Source of the DNA: Kitasatospora sp. NBC_00315
Lineage (GTDB): Bacteria; Actinomycetota; Actinomycetes; Streptomycetales; Streptomycetaceae
NCBI RefSeq assembly: GCF_041435095.1
Contig: NZ_CP108025.1
Span: 1,550,001-1,614,000 of the forward strand
Direction: 5' to 3'
DNA length: 64,000 nucleotides
The position numbers and the translations under genes are program-made. How positions within the stretch are numbered: position 1 is the stretch's first letter; each line of letters begins with the position of its first letter. Positions 18,628 through 26,419 of this stretch are shown here, piece by piece. The notes under the pieces were generated by a model. It made no database searches. It saw nothing but the letters and a program-made list of their open reading frames with translations, and had not been told where the DNA came from.

Positions 18628-19828
18628 GGAGCACCTGCCCGTAGGTGATCTGCTGCGCCGGATCGGACTGCTCGGGGGTGGGCCGCAGCGGCGCCGGCCG
18701 GTCCTGCTCGGGGTGCCGGTCGTACGGCGCCTGCTGCGGGTACGGGGTCTGCTGCGGCTGCTGGGCCTGCTGGGCCTGCTGGTACGGGGACGGCCCGGCC
18801 GGCCGGTGGGCGGGGGCCGGCTGGCCGGGGAACGGCGCGGGTGCGGCGGGCTGCGGGGCGAGCCCGGCCAGCGGCGCCTGCCCGTACGGCGGCGGTGCGT
18901 GGTGGGCCTGGTAGGCGAGCGGGTGCGACTGGGGGCCGGGCTGCCAGGCCGCCCGCGGCACCTGGTGCTCCACCGGGGTGGGGGCGGGCATCACCTGCGG
19001 CGGCGACTGCGGCCGGGTGGCCTGCTGCGCCGCGGCGGAGGGGGCGAGCCGCCGGCGGCGGCCGCGGACCAGCAGCTGGATCTGGTCCGCGGCCGAGCGG
19101 GCGGTGCGCATCAACTCCGAACGGACGAAACGACGGTCGGCGCTGTCCCCGCCGTCGGACAGCACTCTGGCCGTACGCGGCGCGTGCGGCAGCAGGCCCA
19201 GGGTGGGCAGGCCGAACTCCCGGGAGACCTCCGAGGCCGAGTACGGGCCCTCGGCGATCAGCAACAGGCCCAGCGCGTCCGCCCCGGTGCCGGCGGTGGC
19301 GAGGTCCTCGCGCAGCGCCGCCAGTCTCGGGCGGGCGGCGCTCAGCCCGCGCAGCGTGGTGCGCAGCGTGGCGACCACCGCGTCGGCCCGCCGGGCCAGC
19401 ACCGCGCTGGGCCCGGTGGCGCCGGAGCGCCCGAGGTCCAGGATGACGTCGTAGCCCTGGGGTTCGAGCGCGTGCAGGGTCTCGACGAGCGGCTCCCAGG
19501 TGTAGGCGAGGCCGGGCGCCTGGGTGGGATCGGTGAGGCCGGGCAGCAGCAGGCGCTCGCCCTCGCCGTCCGGGGAGAGGTCGATCAGCTGGTCCCAGAG
19601 GGTCTGCGCGAGCAGCCCGCGCCGGTCGGCGACGGCCAGGTTGCGCAGACCGTAGACGGCCTCCACCCGGCCCTCCAGCGCGCCCGCGAGGACGGCTCCG
19701 CCGTCCGGGTCGCACTCCACCAGGAGGATCCGGCGGCCGGGCTCCAGCGGCCAGGCGAGCAGCAGGGCGAGGGCCGAGGTGGTGGCGCCGGGCGCCCCCG
19801 GTCCGCCGACGACCGCGATCACCGCCAT
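18617..19828 (-). CDS. CpaE/MinD-like ATPase
   Basis: A 403-residue P-loop protein of the MinD/ParA superfamily. The first residues, AVIAVVGGPGAPGATTSALA, give a deviant Walker A (GGxxAPGATT) lacking the usual GK, followed by LLVECDPDGG and DVILDLGRSG. About 150 C-terminal residues are a Gln/Pro-rich disordered tail. CpaE-like proteins localise Tad machinery at the pole in other bacteria. The missing Lys means ATP binding may differ here. The start ATG overlaps the CpaB stop. Confidence 0.85.
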   Translation of the reverse strand: MAVIAVVGGPGAPGATTSALALLLAWPLEPGRRILLVECDPDGGAVLAGALEGRVEAVYGLRNLAVADRRGLLAQTLWDQLIDLSPDGEGERLLLPGLTDPTQAPGLAYTWEPLVETLHALEPQGYDVILDLGRSGATGPSAVLARRADAVVATLRTTLRGLSAARPRLAALREDLATAGTGADALGLLLIAEGPYSASEVSREFGLPTLGLLPHAPRTARVLSDGGDSADRRFVRSELMRTARSAADQIQLLVRGRRRRLAPSAAAQQATRPQSPPQVMPAPTPVEHQVPRAAWQPGPQSHPLAYQAHHAPPPYGQAPLAGLAPQPAAPAPFPGQPAPAHRPAGPSPYQQAQQAQQPQQTPYPQQAPYDRHPEQDRPAPLRPTPEQSDPAQQITYGQVLRAR

Positions 19829-20613
19829 CAGGCGCTGCCCCCGCTCGCTGCCCCGGAGGGCGTCGCCGCCGGGGCCGAGGCGCCCGCCGAGGCACCGCCC
19901 GTGCCGGTCGCACCGGCCGTCCTCGGCGCCAGCACGACCTGGAACTTCGCGCCGGCCACCCAGCCGGCCAGCCGGGTGCCGTCGGCCACCGACACCGCGA
20001 CGTCGAACACCACGCTGCCGTCCGCGTCGGTCTTCCCCACCGTCGTCACCACGGCGGCCAGGCTCTCGGGGGTCCGGGTGGTGCCCCCGCCCTGGCCCGA
20101 GCCGGCGTCCGGGGTGGAGACCACCAGTACGGACACCCCGGGCTGGAGCCTGGTGGCGGGCAGCTGGTTGCGCTTGGCGGCGATGCCGACGACCAGCTGG
20201 CCCGGCTGCACCGTGAGGGCCTGCGCCACGTCCGCCTTGAGCAGCAGGGCGCCCTCCTTGAGGTCGGTGGTGGCGCGCATGCCGACCGTCCGGGCCTGGT
20301 CGGCGGCCGAGAGCGGCTTCAGAGCCGGGTCACTGGCGATCCGGGCGACCACCAGGTCGTCCGCCTTCAGCACCTGCCCGTACGCGACGTCATGGGCCAG
20401 TGCCAGGACGGCGATCCGCTGCCCGGTGCTGTTGTAGAGCACCGCGCCGCCGAGCCCGCCCGCCGCGATCAGCGCCACCGCCATGGCCAGCACCGCGGGA
20501 CGCCGCCGCCGGGCCCGCAGCGTGCGGGGCGGCGCGTGCGGGACGCCGCGCGCGGGCTCGGGGACGAGGGTGGACGTGCCGGTGCCCGGCGTCGTGACTG
20601 TTCGGTTCTCCAC
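19828..20613 (-). CDS. SAF-domain protein (CpaB/RcpC-like)
   Basis: A 261-residue membrane-anchored protein. An Arg-rich N-terminus is followed by one helix (AVLAMAVALIAAGGLGGAVL). A SAF domain follows, starting VLALAHDVAYGQVLKADDLV and continuing TTDLKEGALLLKADV, which is the CpaB arrangement. The C-terminal part is an extracytoplasmic beta-rich domain ending in Ala/Ser/Gly-rich sequence. In Gram-negative Tad systems CpaB supports the secretin; with no outer membrane here it probably acts at the wall side of the pore. The start is GTG 20613. Confidence 0.85.
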   Translation of the reverse strand: MENRTVTTPGTGTSTLVPEPARGVPHAPPRTLRARRRRPAVLAMAVALIAAGGLGGAVLYNSTGQRIAVLALAHDVAYGQVLKADDLVVARIASDPALKPLSAADQARTVGMRATTDLKEGALLLKADVAQALTVQPGQLVVGIAAKRNQLPATRLQPGVSVLVVSTPDAGSGQGGGTTRTPESLAAVVTTVGKTDADGSVVFDVAVSVADGTRLAGWVAGAKFQVVLAPRTAGATGTGGASAGASAPAATPSGAASGGSA

Positions 20614-20670
20614 CGGGCTTCGGCCTTTCGTACGCGTACGGGGGGAGCTGGACGGACTGCGGACGGACGG

Positions 20671-21612
20671 TCAGTTCAGCACCTGGACCTCACTGACCGT
20701 CAGGGCGAAGGGCACGGTGGTGACCGTCATCGTGATCGGCCTGGTGCCGATCGCCTCGCCGGTTCCGACCACCTTCGAGGTGACCGCCCAGGTGAGCGTG
20801 ACGGTGCCGGAGAAGGCGCCGGAGGCCCTCTCCACCGCCGAGCTCTCGGTGAAGGTGAAGCCGCAGTCCGGGGAGGGCTCCCGGCCGAACCGGGCCTCGT
20901 AGGGGGTGCCCGCCGTGGTGCAGTGCTTCACCTGGCCGTGGCCGAAGTTCCACTCGACGTCCTGGAGCACCGGGGTCGCGGTGACCGAGATGTAGTTGCC
21001 CCGGACCGTCCCCGGCGCGGGCGCCGCCGTGCCGGCCGCCCAGTCGAACCAGAGCCAGACCGGCAGGCCGACGACCGCGCCGGCGGCGGGGGCCACGTGC
21101 GGGGCGGGGGCGTCGAAGCGGATCCGGCCCCGGGCGTCGTTGGCGAGGGCGAACTTGTCGTCCGGCGGCGGCCCGCCGGGCGCCTGGGCGAGGAAGACCG
21201 GCTCGCCCGGTGCGATGCCGCCGGTGGTCTGGCGGCAGTTGACCTCGTAGACCCCGCCGTCCGCGGGCTGGTGTCCGGCCCAGGAGGGGTCGCCGGCCGG
21301 GGGCTGCGGATCGGAGAGGTGGTAGTAGCAGCCGTTCGAGGTGCTGAACCAGCCGAGGTCGTTGTCCCAGCAGGCCCAGTCCTGGCCGTTCCAGCTGCAG
21401 GTCGCGGTGCCGCCGCCGCTCGCGCCGCCGCCGCCGGTGGGCCCGGTGGTCGGTACCGTGCCCGGCTCGTGCACGTCCGTGCAGATGTAGGTCACCTGGC
21501 ACTGGTGCACATCCCCGGTGGGGCCGTCCGCCATTGCGGCGCCGGCCGGTGCCAGCAGCAACCCGGCTGCCAGCAGCACACGAAACGTGAATCCTGCCAT
21601 CGGCTTCAGCAT
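20671..21612 (-). CDS. Secreted protein of unknown function in the Tad operon
   Basis: A 313-residue exported protein. GAGGTGG precedes the ATG at 21612, and a signal peptide (FRVLLAAGLLLAPAGAAMA) occupies about 8-29. The mature protein has eight or more Cys, including CSWNGQDWACWDNDLGWF and a SNGCYYHLSDPQPP segment, both Trp/Tyr-rich, then a beta-rich C-terminal half. I do not recognise a domain. Its position directly upstream of cpaB, overlapping the lipoprotein gene by 7 bp, suggests a surface component or adhesin of the pilus system. Confidence 0.75.
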   Translation of the reverse strand: MLKPMAGFTFRVLLAAGLLLAPAGAAMADGPTGDVHQCQVTYICTDVHEPGTVPTTGPTGGGGASGGGTATCSWNGQDWACWDNDLGWFSTSNGCYYHLSDPQPPAGDPSWAGHQPADGGVYEVNCRQTTGGIAPGEPVFLAQAPGGPPPDDKFALANDARGRIRFDAPAPHVAPAAGAVVGLPVWLWFDWAAGTAAPAPGTVRGNYISVTATPVLQDVEWNFGHGQVKHCTTAGTPYEARFGREPSPDCGFTFTESSAVERASGAFSGTVTLTWAVTSKVVGTGEAIGTRPITMTVTTVPFALTVSEVQVLN

Positions 21613-22229
21613 GTTCGGTCCACCTCGCGTTTGAAGTCCACGATCAGCCAGCGTGCTCCGGACTTGCGCAGGGAAACGGTCGCGGGGTACCTCGTCAGCG
21701 CCTGTTGCGGTGCCTTTATCGCGTGCGTTGTCGCGTCGGCCTGCTGCCATGCCGTCACATCCAGGCAGTCCCCGACAACGGCGGTCTGCGGATCGGACTT
21801 CACGTCGACGCTGTTCACCACCGGGGAATTGCGTGGACTTCCGATCATCACGAGCTTCGCCTCGTGCAACTGGTGAAGGTTCGCGAGCGCCTCGCTGAGC
21901 GCCTTCCCGGTCGAGTACGCCTGCAACTGGGAACCGTCGGAGTCGGACCGGGCGAAAGCGTCCGTCTGGGCCGCCCACCAGTCCTGATACGCCCTCAACG
22001 CCGTTCGCCCGACGGCCCCTTCCGGACCGTCGGTCGGCGCGGTCCCACCGGTGCCCGAACCACCCGAAGGAGTTACCGGAGTCACTGCCGCAACACTGGG
22101 CGCAGAAGTACCGAGCCGATCGGCGGAACCGGCGCCACCACTGCCCCCGCAGGAGCTCAGCAGTATCACCATTACCACCCCACCAACCCCAACCGCCCCA
22201 GGGCGCAACACATTTCCGCGCTGCCGCAT
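21606..22229 (-). CDS. Lipoprotein of unknown function heading the Tad operon
   Basis: A 207-residue protein whose ATG at 22229 follows AGGTGGGG. VVMVILLSSCGGSGG is a signal with lipobox Cys near residue 26. A Ser/Gly/Thr-rich linker leads to a compact alpha+beta domain (ALRAYQDWWAAQTDAFA near the start, ARWLIVDFKREVDRTC at the end) similar in shape to NTF2/SnoaL-type lipoprotein domains. It is the first gene of the leftward run. The DNA here is noticeably less GC-rich than its neighbours. Confidence 0.75.
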   Translation of the reverse strand: MRQRGNVLRPGAVGVGGVVMVILLSSCGGSGGAGSADRLGTSAPSVAAVTPVTPSGGSGTGGTAPTDGPEGAVGRTALRAYQDWWAAQTDAFARSDSDGSQLQAYSTGKALSEALANLHQLHEAKLVMIGSPRNSPVVNSVDVKSDPQTAVVGDCLDVTAWQQADATTHAIKAPQQALTRYPATVSLRKSGARWLIVDFKREVDRTC

Positions 22230-22368
22230 CGCCCCACCTCGTCGCGACCGACCCCGTCCGTGGTCAGTGGCCGCCAGAAGAATTCCGCCGTACCCGCCGT
22301 GCCTGCTGCCAGAGCATCGATTCTTCGCCAAACCGGCCCATCACGGCAACAGCGCGAGCACCCTGACC

Positions 22369-23217
22369 TTACGCGGACGGCGGATCCGTCGGGGCATTTT
22401 CTCGCCACAGAACGGCCAACAGTTCTTCGGAAAGCGACAATCCGGCCAATGCACCCCGTACGGCGGCCCGATTGCGCATCAACAACCGTCCGCCCTGGGG
22501 CGGCAGGAGCAGTCGGGCGCCGCTCGCCCCGGCGGCGAGCTCGCCCCACTCCAGCTGCGCGGAGACCGCCTCGTGCAGCTCCTGCGGGCCCACCGCCGGC
22601 GGGCCGCCGGGCACACCGTGCTCCAGTACTCTGGCCAGTGCCCAGCTGAACGAGCCCTCGCCGCCCGGCAGTACGGCGGCCCGGCCGCGTCTGCCGGCGG
22701 TGTGCCGTGAGATCCGGCCCCAGAGCGGCACCCGCGAGTACGCCAACAGCTCCCCGACGCCGTCCTCCCCGCCGCCGCGCTCCAGCACCGCCCAGGTGTC
22801 CCGGTCGGCGACGGCGTCGACCAGCAGCAGGGTCTCCTCCTGGTCGCCGTGGACCATCGCGCTGACCACCCAGTCCCAGGCCAGCCCCCGCCGGTAGGCG
22901 TTGTCGGGCGTGCTGCCGCCGGTCACCAGGGCGAGCCGGCGCCCCCTGGGGTCGGCGACCAGCTGTCCCAGCAGGCAGACCACCAGCCAGCGCGCGCGCC
23001 GCTGCGCCGCGCCGCGCAGCTCGGTGAGCATCCGGTTCGCGTCGGCGCCCGGCTCCACCAGGGTGACCCGGCACCCGGCGGTGCCCGCGTCGAAGCAGCT
23101 GCCGGGCAGCACGTCGGCCAGCAGCCGCGCGCCGTCCGCCGCCAGTGCCGAGCCGCCGAAACTGCGCTCCGGCCCGCCGTCCGCCCCGATCACGACCAGA
23201 TCGACTCCGCTGACCAT
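22369..23217 (-). CDS. Degenerate caspase-like domain protein (paralogue of 5810-8398)
   Basis: A 282-residue, almost single-domain protein. It aligns by eye along the whole caspase-like part of the protein at 5810-8398: RWLVVCLLGQLVADPRGRRL against LLVHIGGHLVADKRGGQL; GLAWDWV against GLPWQAV; TLLLVDAVADRDTW against TLVIADVSADQHAW; and VPLWGRIS against IPLWAVV. The presumed catalytic His is Gln85 and the Cys position is Val136, so it should be inactive as a protease. No signal or membrane segment is evident. It lies 139 bp upstream of the Tad operon on the same strand. Confidence 0.75.
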   Translation of the reverse strand: MVSGVDLVVIGADGGPERSFGGSALAADGARLLADVLPGSCFDAGTAGCRVTLVEPGADANRMLTELRGAAQRRARWLVVCLLGQLVADPRGRRLALVTGGSTPDNAYRRGLAWDWVVSAMVHGDQEETLLLVDAVADRDTWAVLERGGGEDGVGELLAYSRVPLWGRISRHTAGRRGRAAVLPGGEGSFSWALARVLEHGVPGGPPAVGPQELHEAVSAQLEWGELAAGASGARLLLPPQGGRLLMRNRAAVRGALAGLSLSEELLAVLWRENAPTDPPSA

Positions 23218-23263
23218 CCGCGCACCCCCTCCTCGGCGGCCCGCCCTACCAGGGGCCGCTGCG

Positions 23264-23278
23264 CCGTACCGGGTACGG
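23264..23278. promoter_or_regulatory. Perfect 7-1-7 palindrome in divergent promoter region
   Basis: CCGTACCGGGTACGG lies between the caspase-like gene (start 23217) and the divergent PPOX gene (start 23459). Its size and symmetry suit a dimeric repressor site; the regulator is unknown. Confidence 0.4.
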
Positions 23279-23458
23279 ATGTGCCCCGTACCGCCGCCAA
23301 GCTACCGCCGCGCGGGCCGCCGCACGGGCGGCGTCCGCGACCCGGCGCGCCCGGCCGCGCGGGCGGGGCCGGGGGCCCGGCCACCGGGTGATCCGTTCGT
23401 CCAGGTCAGGGACCATGGGCCCTACGGCAGCGGCGGCCCGGGGGGCACCATCGAACGC

Positions 23459-23920
23459 ATGGACCGTGACGATCGGGTGGAGTGCCTGAGCGAGGACGAG
23501 TGCCTGCGCCTGCTCGCCACCGTGCCCCTCGGGCGGTTGGTGTACACCGCGCAGGCACTGCCGGCCGTGCTGCCGGTGGCCTTCGAGGTCGCCGCCGACG
23601 GCCGGCTGGTGCTCGCCGTGCGCCGGGACGCCAGGGTCTGCCGGGCGCTGGACGACACGGTGACCGCGTTCCAGGCCGACCGGCTGGACCCGGTGACCCG
23701 CGGCGGCTGGAGCGTGCTGGTGCACGGGCGGTCCCGGCTGGTGAGCGACCCGGCGACGCACGAGCGGCTGCTGCGGAGCGGGACCTGGAGCTGGGCGCCC
23801 GAGGACGAGCCGGTGTTCGTGACGATCACGCCGGAGCTGGTCGGCGGCAACCGGCTGCGGCCGGTGCGGCGGCCCGGGGCGGACGCCTGCCCGGCCGGTC
23901 CCGGGGCGGGCGACTCCTGA
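23459..23920 (+). CDS. Pyridoxamine 5'-phosphate oxidase family (PPOX) flavoprotein
   Basis: A 153-residue split-barrel protein. ECLSEDECLRLLATVPLGRL is the standard opening of the actinobacterial PPOX-like group, followed by VLPVAFEVAADGRLVLAVRR and GGWSVLVHGRSRLV. Members bind FMN or F420 and reduce varied substrates. The ATG at 23459 was chosen because conservation begins there; only GGGGGG upstream resembles a ribosome-binding site, at a long spacing. It is a single gene divergent from the caspase-like gene. Confidence 0.85.
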   Translation: MDRDDRVECLSEDECLRLLATVPLGRLVYTAQALPAVLPVAFEVAADGRLVLAVRRDARVCRALDDTVTAFQADRLDPVTRGGWSVLVHGRSRLVSDPATHERLLRSGTWSWAPEDEPVFVTITPELVGGNRLRPVRRPGADACPAGPGAGDS

Positions 23921-24038
23921 CATGTGACCGGCGAGTAGGCATACTCTGCCAGGGCACCGGCGGCGTGCGTCCCGATCGCGGACCGTCCCGCGGGTGCCGT
24001 TGTCCACCCCGGAGCCCCACCGCCCGCAGGAGCGCACC

Positions 24039-24491
24039 TTGACGACCTTCGCCTCCCTCGCCGACCTGACCGCAGCCGTCGGCACCGAACTCGGTACCAG
24101 CGAGTGGCACACCGTCGGCCAGGCCCAGGTCGATCTGTTCGCCGAGGCCACCGGCGACCACCAGTGGATCCACGTCGACCCGGTGCGGGCCGGGGCGAGC
24201 CCGTTCGGCTCGACCATCGCGCACGGCTACCTCACGCTGTCGCTGATCCCGGTCCTGGCCAAGGAGTGCTACGGCGTCGAGGGCATCCGGATGGCGCTCA
24301 ACTACGGCTCCGACAAGGTGCGCTTCCCCGCTCCCCTCCCGGTCGGCACGGCGGTGCGGGCCACCGCGGAGCTGGTCTCCGCCGCCGAGGTCCCGGGGGG
24401 CGTGCAGGCCGTCGTCCGGTTCACCGTGGTCAGCGCGGAGAGCGCCAAGCCGCACTGCGTCGCCGAGACGATCACCCGGTTCTACCTCTGA
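24039..24491 (+). CDS. MaoC-type (R)-hydratase
   Basis: A 150-residue hot-dog-fold hydratase acting on (R)-3-hydroxyacyl/enoyl-CoA thioesters. It starts with TTG at 24039, six nt after AGGAG. The signature FAEATGDHQWIHVDPVRA (Asp-His catalytic pair) is followed by FGSTIAHGYLTLSLIP. The length and motif order are normal for the NodN/MaoC-like single-domain enzymes. It lies alone, followed by a hairpin. Its substrate is unknown. It could supply the hydratase missing from the acyl-CoA operon at 0.9-4.1 kb, but this is only a guess. Confidence 0.93.
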   Translation: MTTFASLADLTAAVGTELGTSEWHTVGQAQVDLFAEATGDHQWIHVDPVRAGASPFGSTIAHGYLTLSLIPVLAKECYGVEGIRMALNYGSDKVRFPAPLPVGTAVRATAELVSAAEVPGGVQAVVRFTVVSAESAKPHCVAETITRFYL

Positions 24492-24501
24492 CCGCCATCG
24501 C

Positions 24502-24549
24502 GTGAACAGGCGTGCGGTACGCCGAACGGCCCGCCGCACGGCTGTTCAC
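24502..24549 (+). terminator. Hairpin after maoC-type gene
   Basis: GTGAACAGGCGTGCGG (24502-24517) pairs with CCGCACGGCTGTTCAC (24534-24549), with one mismatch in 16 bp, starting 11 bp after the stop. No T-run follows. Confidence 0.6.
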
Positions 24550-24592
24550 CAGGTCACGGTGGAACCCCGGCCGGTATGGTCCGACGAGATGG

Positions 24593-24606
24593 TTGTCGTA
24601 CGACAA
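24593..24606. promoter_or_regulatory. Perfect 14-bp palindromic operator candidate
   Basis: TTGTCGTACGACAA is a perfect palindrome 154 bp before the metallohydrolase GTG. It fits the GTnnnnAC core seen in sites of FadR-type GntR regulators, among others. No regulator gene adjoins it. Confidence 0.5.
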
Positions 24607-24760
24607 GGGCCACGTATCGGGGCCGTTCGCGCGTACCGGCCGTCAGTGCGTCGGCATGCCGGTATCCGGGTCGCAACAGCTGGGCAGTAGTCGCTCGTAC
24701 GCCGGCCGTACGGCGGCCCTCCCGCCGCGCGGACCGGATGCTCCCGTCCTTGGAGGCACC

Positions 24761-26149
24761 GTGCCCAGCTCCGTCCCCTGGTACTCCCGCGTCACCGGTC
24801 TGACCTCGCAGCTCTCCACACCCGGGCGACTGACCGGGGCGCCCCTGTCCGAGCTCTCGCGCACCGCCTGGCAGCAACTGCGGACAGAGGCCTTCGGAGC
24901 CGACCCGCGCGGCGGACGACTGGCCCGGATCCGCCGCTCGCCGCAGTTCGAGGACGGCGCGTTCCGCAATCCGGTGCCGACCCGGCGGCTGGTGTACGAG
25001 CGGACGCCGCTGGAGATCACCCGGGCCCGGTTCACCGCCGACCGGGCCCGCCGGGGGCCGACCGCCGCCGTCCCGCTGCACCGGCTTCTCCCGGTCGAGC
25101 TGGCCGTGCCGCCCGCCTCCGGCCTGCGGCTGACCTGGCTGGGCCACGCCACGGTGCTCGCCGAGCTGGACGGCCGGCGGGTGCTGTTCGACCCGGTCTG
25201 GGGCGAGCGCTGTTCGCCGTTCGGGTGGACCGGGCCCAAACGGCTGCACCCCGTGCCGATCCCGCTCGCCGAACTGGGGCCGGTCGACGTGGTGGTGGTC
25301 TCCCACGACCACTACGACCACCTGGACATGGCCACCATCCGCGCGCTGACCGGGACGGGCGCGGTGTTCGCCGTCCCGCTCGGGGTCGGCGCGCATCTGG
25401 AGCACTGGGGCGTCCCGGCCGACCGGATCGTCGAGCTGGACTGGTGGGAGTCCGCCGAGGTCGCGGGGCTGACGCTGACCGCCACCCCCGCCCGCCACTA
25501 CTGCAGCCGGGGGCCCCGGACCAGCCCGTTGTTCCTCTGGGCGTCGTGGGTGGTGGCCGGGCCCGAGAACCGGGTCTTCCACAGCGGGGACACCGGGTAC
25601 TTCCCCGGCTTCGAGGAGATCGGCCGCCGACTCGGGCCGTTCGACGCGACGATGATGCAGGTCGGCGCGTACAGCGACTTCTGGCCCGAGGTGCACATGA
25701 CCCCCGAGGAGGGGGTGCGGGCCCACCTGGACCTGGGCGGGCGGGTGCTGCTGCCGATCCACTGGTGCACCTTCAACCTCGCACCGCACCCGTGGGAGGA
25801 GCCGCCCGAGCGGACCATCGCCGCGGCCCGGGCACTCGGTGCCACCACGGCCGTGCCCCGGCCCGGCAAGCCGTTCGAACCGGCCGAGCCCCCGGTACTG
25901 AAGCTCTGGTGGCGGGCCGTCGCCGCGATGCCGGCGGGCGCCGGGCCGCTCGTACCGGAGAGCCTCCCGGTGGCGGCGGCCGAGCCCGTCCCGGCTGCCG
26001 CGGCCGCACCGTCCGGCCCGTCCGGCGCGGAGACCAGGTCGGACGGAGCGCCGGACGGACGGACGCGGACCCGGTCGGACGGACGCCAGGACGCCCGGCC
26101 GGACGCCCGGCCCCAGGTCGCGGCGGAGGACGACGGCATCACGGTGTGA
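24761..26149 (+). CDS. MBL-fold metallo-hydrolase (NAPE-PLD/UlaG-like)
   Basis: A 462-residue hydrolase starting at GTG 24761 after GGAGG. Residues 122-135 (LRLTWLGHATVLAE) open the metallo-beta-lactamase fold. SHDHYDHLD (181-189) supplies the metal-binding HxHxDH, and FHSGDTGY and LPIHWCTFNL supply later ligands. The pattern with GPFGWTGPKRLHP-like sequence and HMTPEEGVRAH is that of N-acylphosphatidylethanolamine phospholipase D homologues. This suggests a phosphodiesterase on lipid-like or other substrates. The C-terminal 60 residues are a low-complexity Asp/Arg/Ala tail. No signal peptide is clear. Confidence 0.9.
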   Translation: MPSSVPWYSRVTGLTSQLSTPGRLTGAPLSELSRTAWQQLRTEAFGADPRGGRLARIRRSPQFEDGAFRNPVPTRRLVYERTPLEITRARFTADRARRGPTAAVPLHRLLPVELAVPPASGLRLTWLGHATVLAELDGRRVLFDPVWGERCSPFGWTGPKRLHPVPIPLAELGPVDVVVVSHDHYDHLDMATIRALTGTGAVFAVPLGVGAHLEHWGVPADRIVELDWWESAEVAGLTLTATPARHYCSRGPRTSPLFLWASWVVAGPENRVFHSGDTGYFPGFEEIGRRLGPFDATMMQVGAYSDFWPEVHMTPEEGVRAHLDLGGRVLLPIHWCTFNLAPHPWEEPPERTIAAARALGATTAVPRPGKPFEPAEPPVLKLWWRAVAAMPAGAGPLVPESLPVAAAEPVPAAAAAPSGPSGAETRSDGAPDGRTRTRSDGRQDARPDARPQVAAEDDGITV

Positions 26150-26190
26150 GCCCGCCCGGCCCCGCCGGGCGCGCGGACGGACGCGGACCC

Positions 26191-26285
26191 GGGCGGGCGG
26201 GCGGGCAGGCAGGCGGGCGGGCAGGCAGGCGGGCGGGCAGGCAGGCGGGCGGGCGGGCAGGCAGGCGGGCGGGCGGGCAGGCGGC
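26191..26285. repeat. (RGGC)n tetranucleotide repeat tract
   Basis: About 95 bp made almost only of GGGC and AGGC units between two convergent genes. The first part, GGGCGGGCGGGCGGG, is a canonical four-tract G-quadruplex motif. It is not coding in either neighbour and is a likely site of slippage and of assembly error. Confidence 0.85.
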
Positions 26286-26419
26286 GCTCCTGGCCCGCTC
26301 GGTCAGCTCGGCCGTCGCGCCCGGGTGAGCACACCCTCGGTGATGCCGACACGGGCCGACGGTCGTTCCTCGACTCCCCGGGCCGGCTCCGCCTCACCCA
26401 GGCACCGCACAGGCCGCGC

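Noticed and set aside
26191..26285. Repeat tract considered as a CRISPR array
   Set aside because: There are no distinct spacers or longer conserved repeats; it is a simple tetranucleotide tract.
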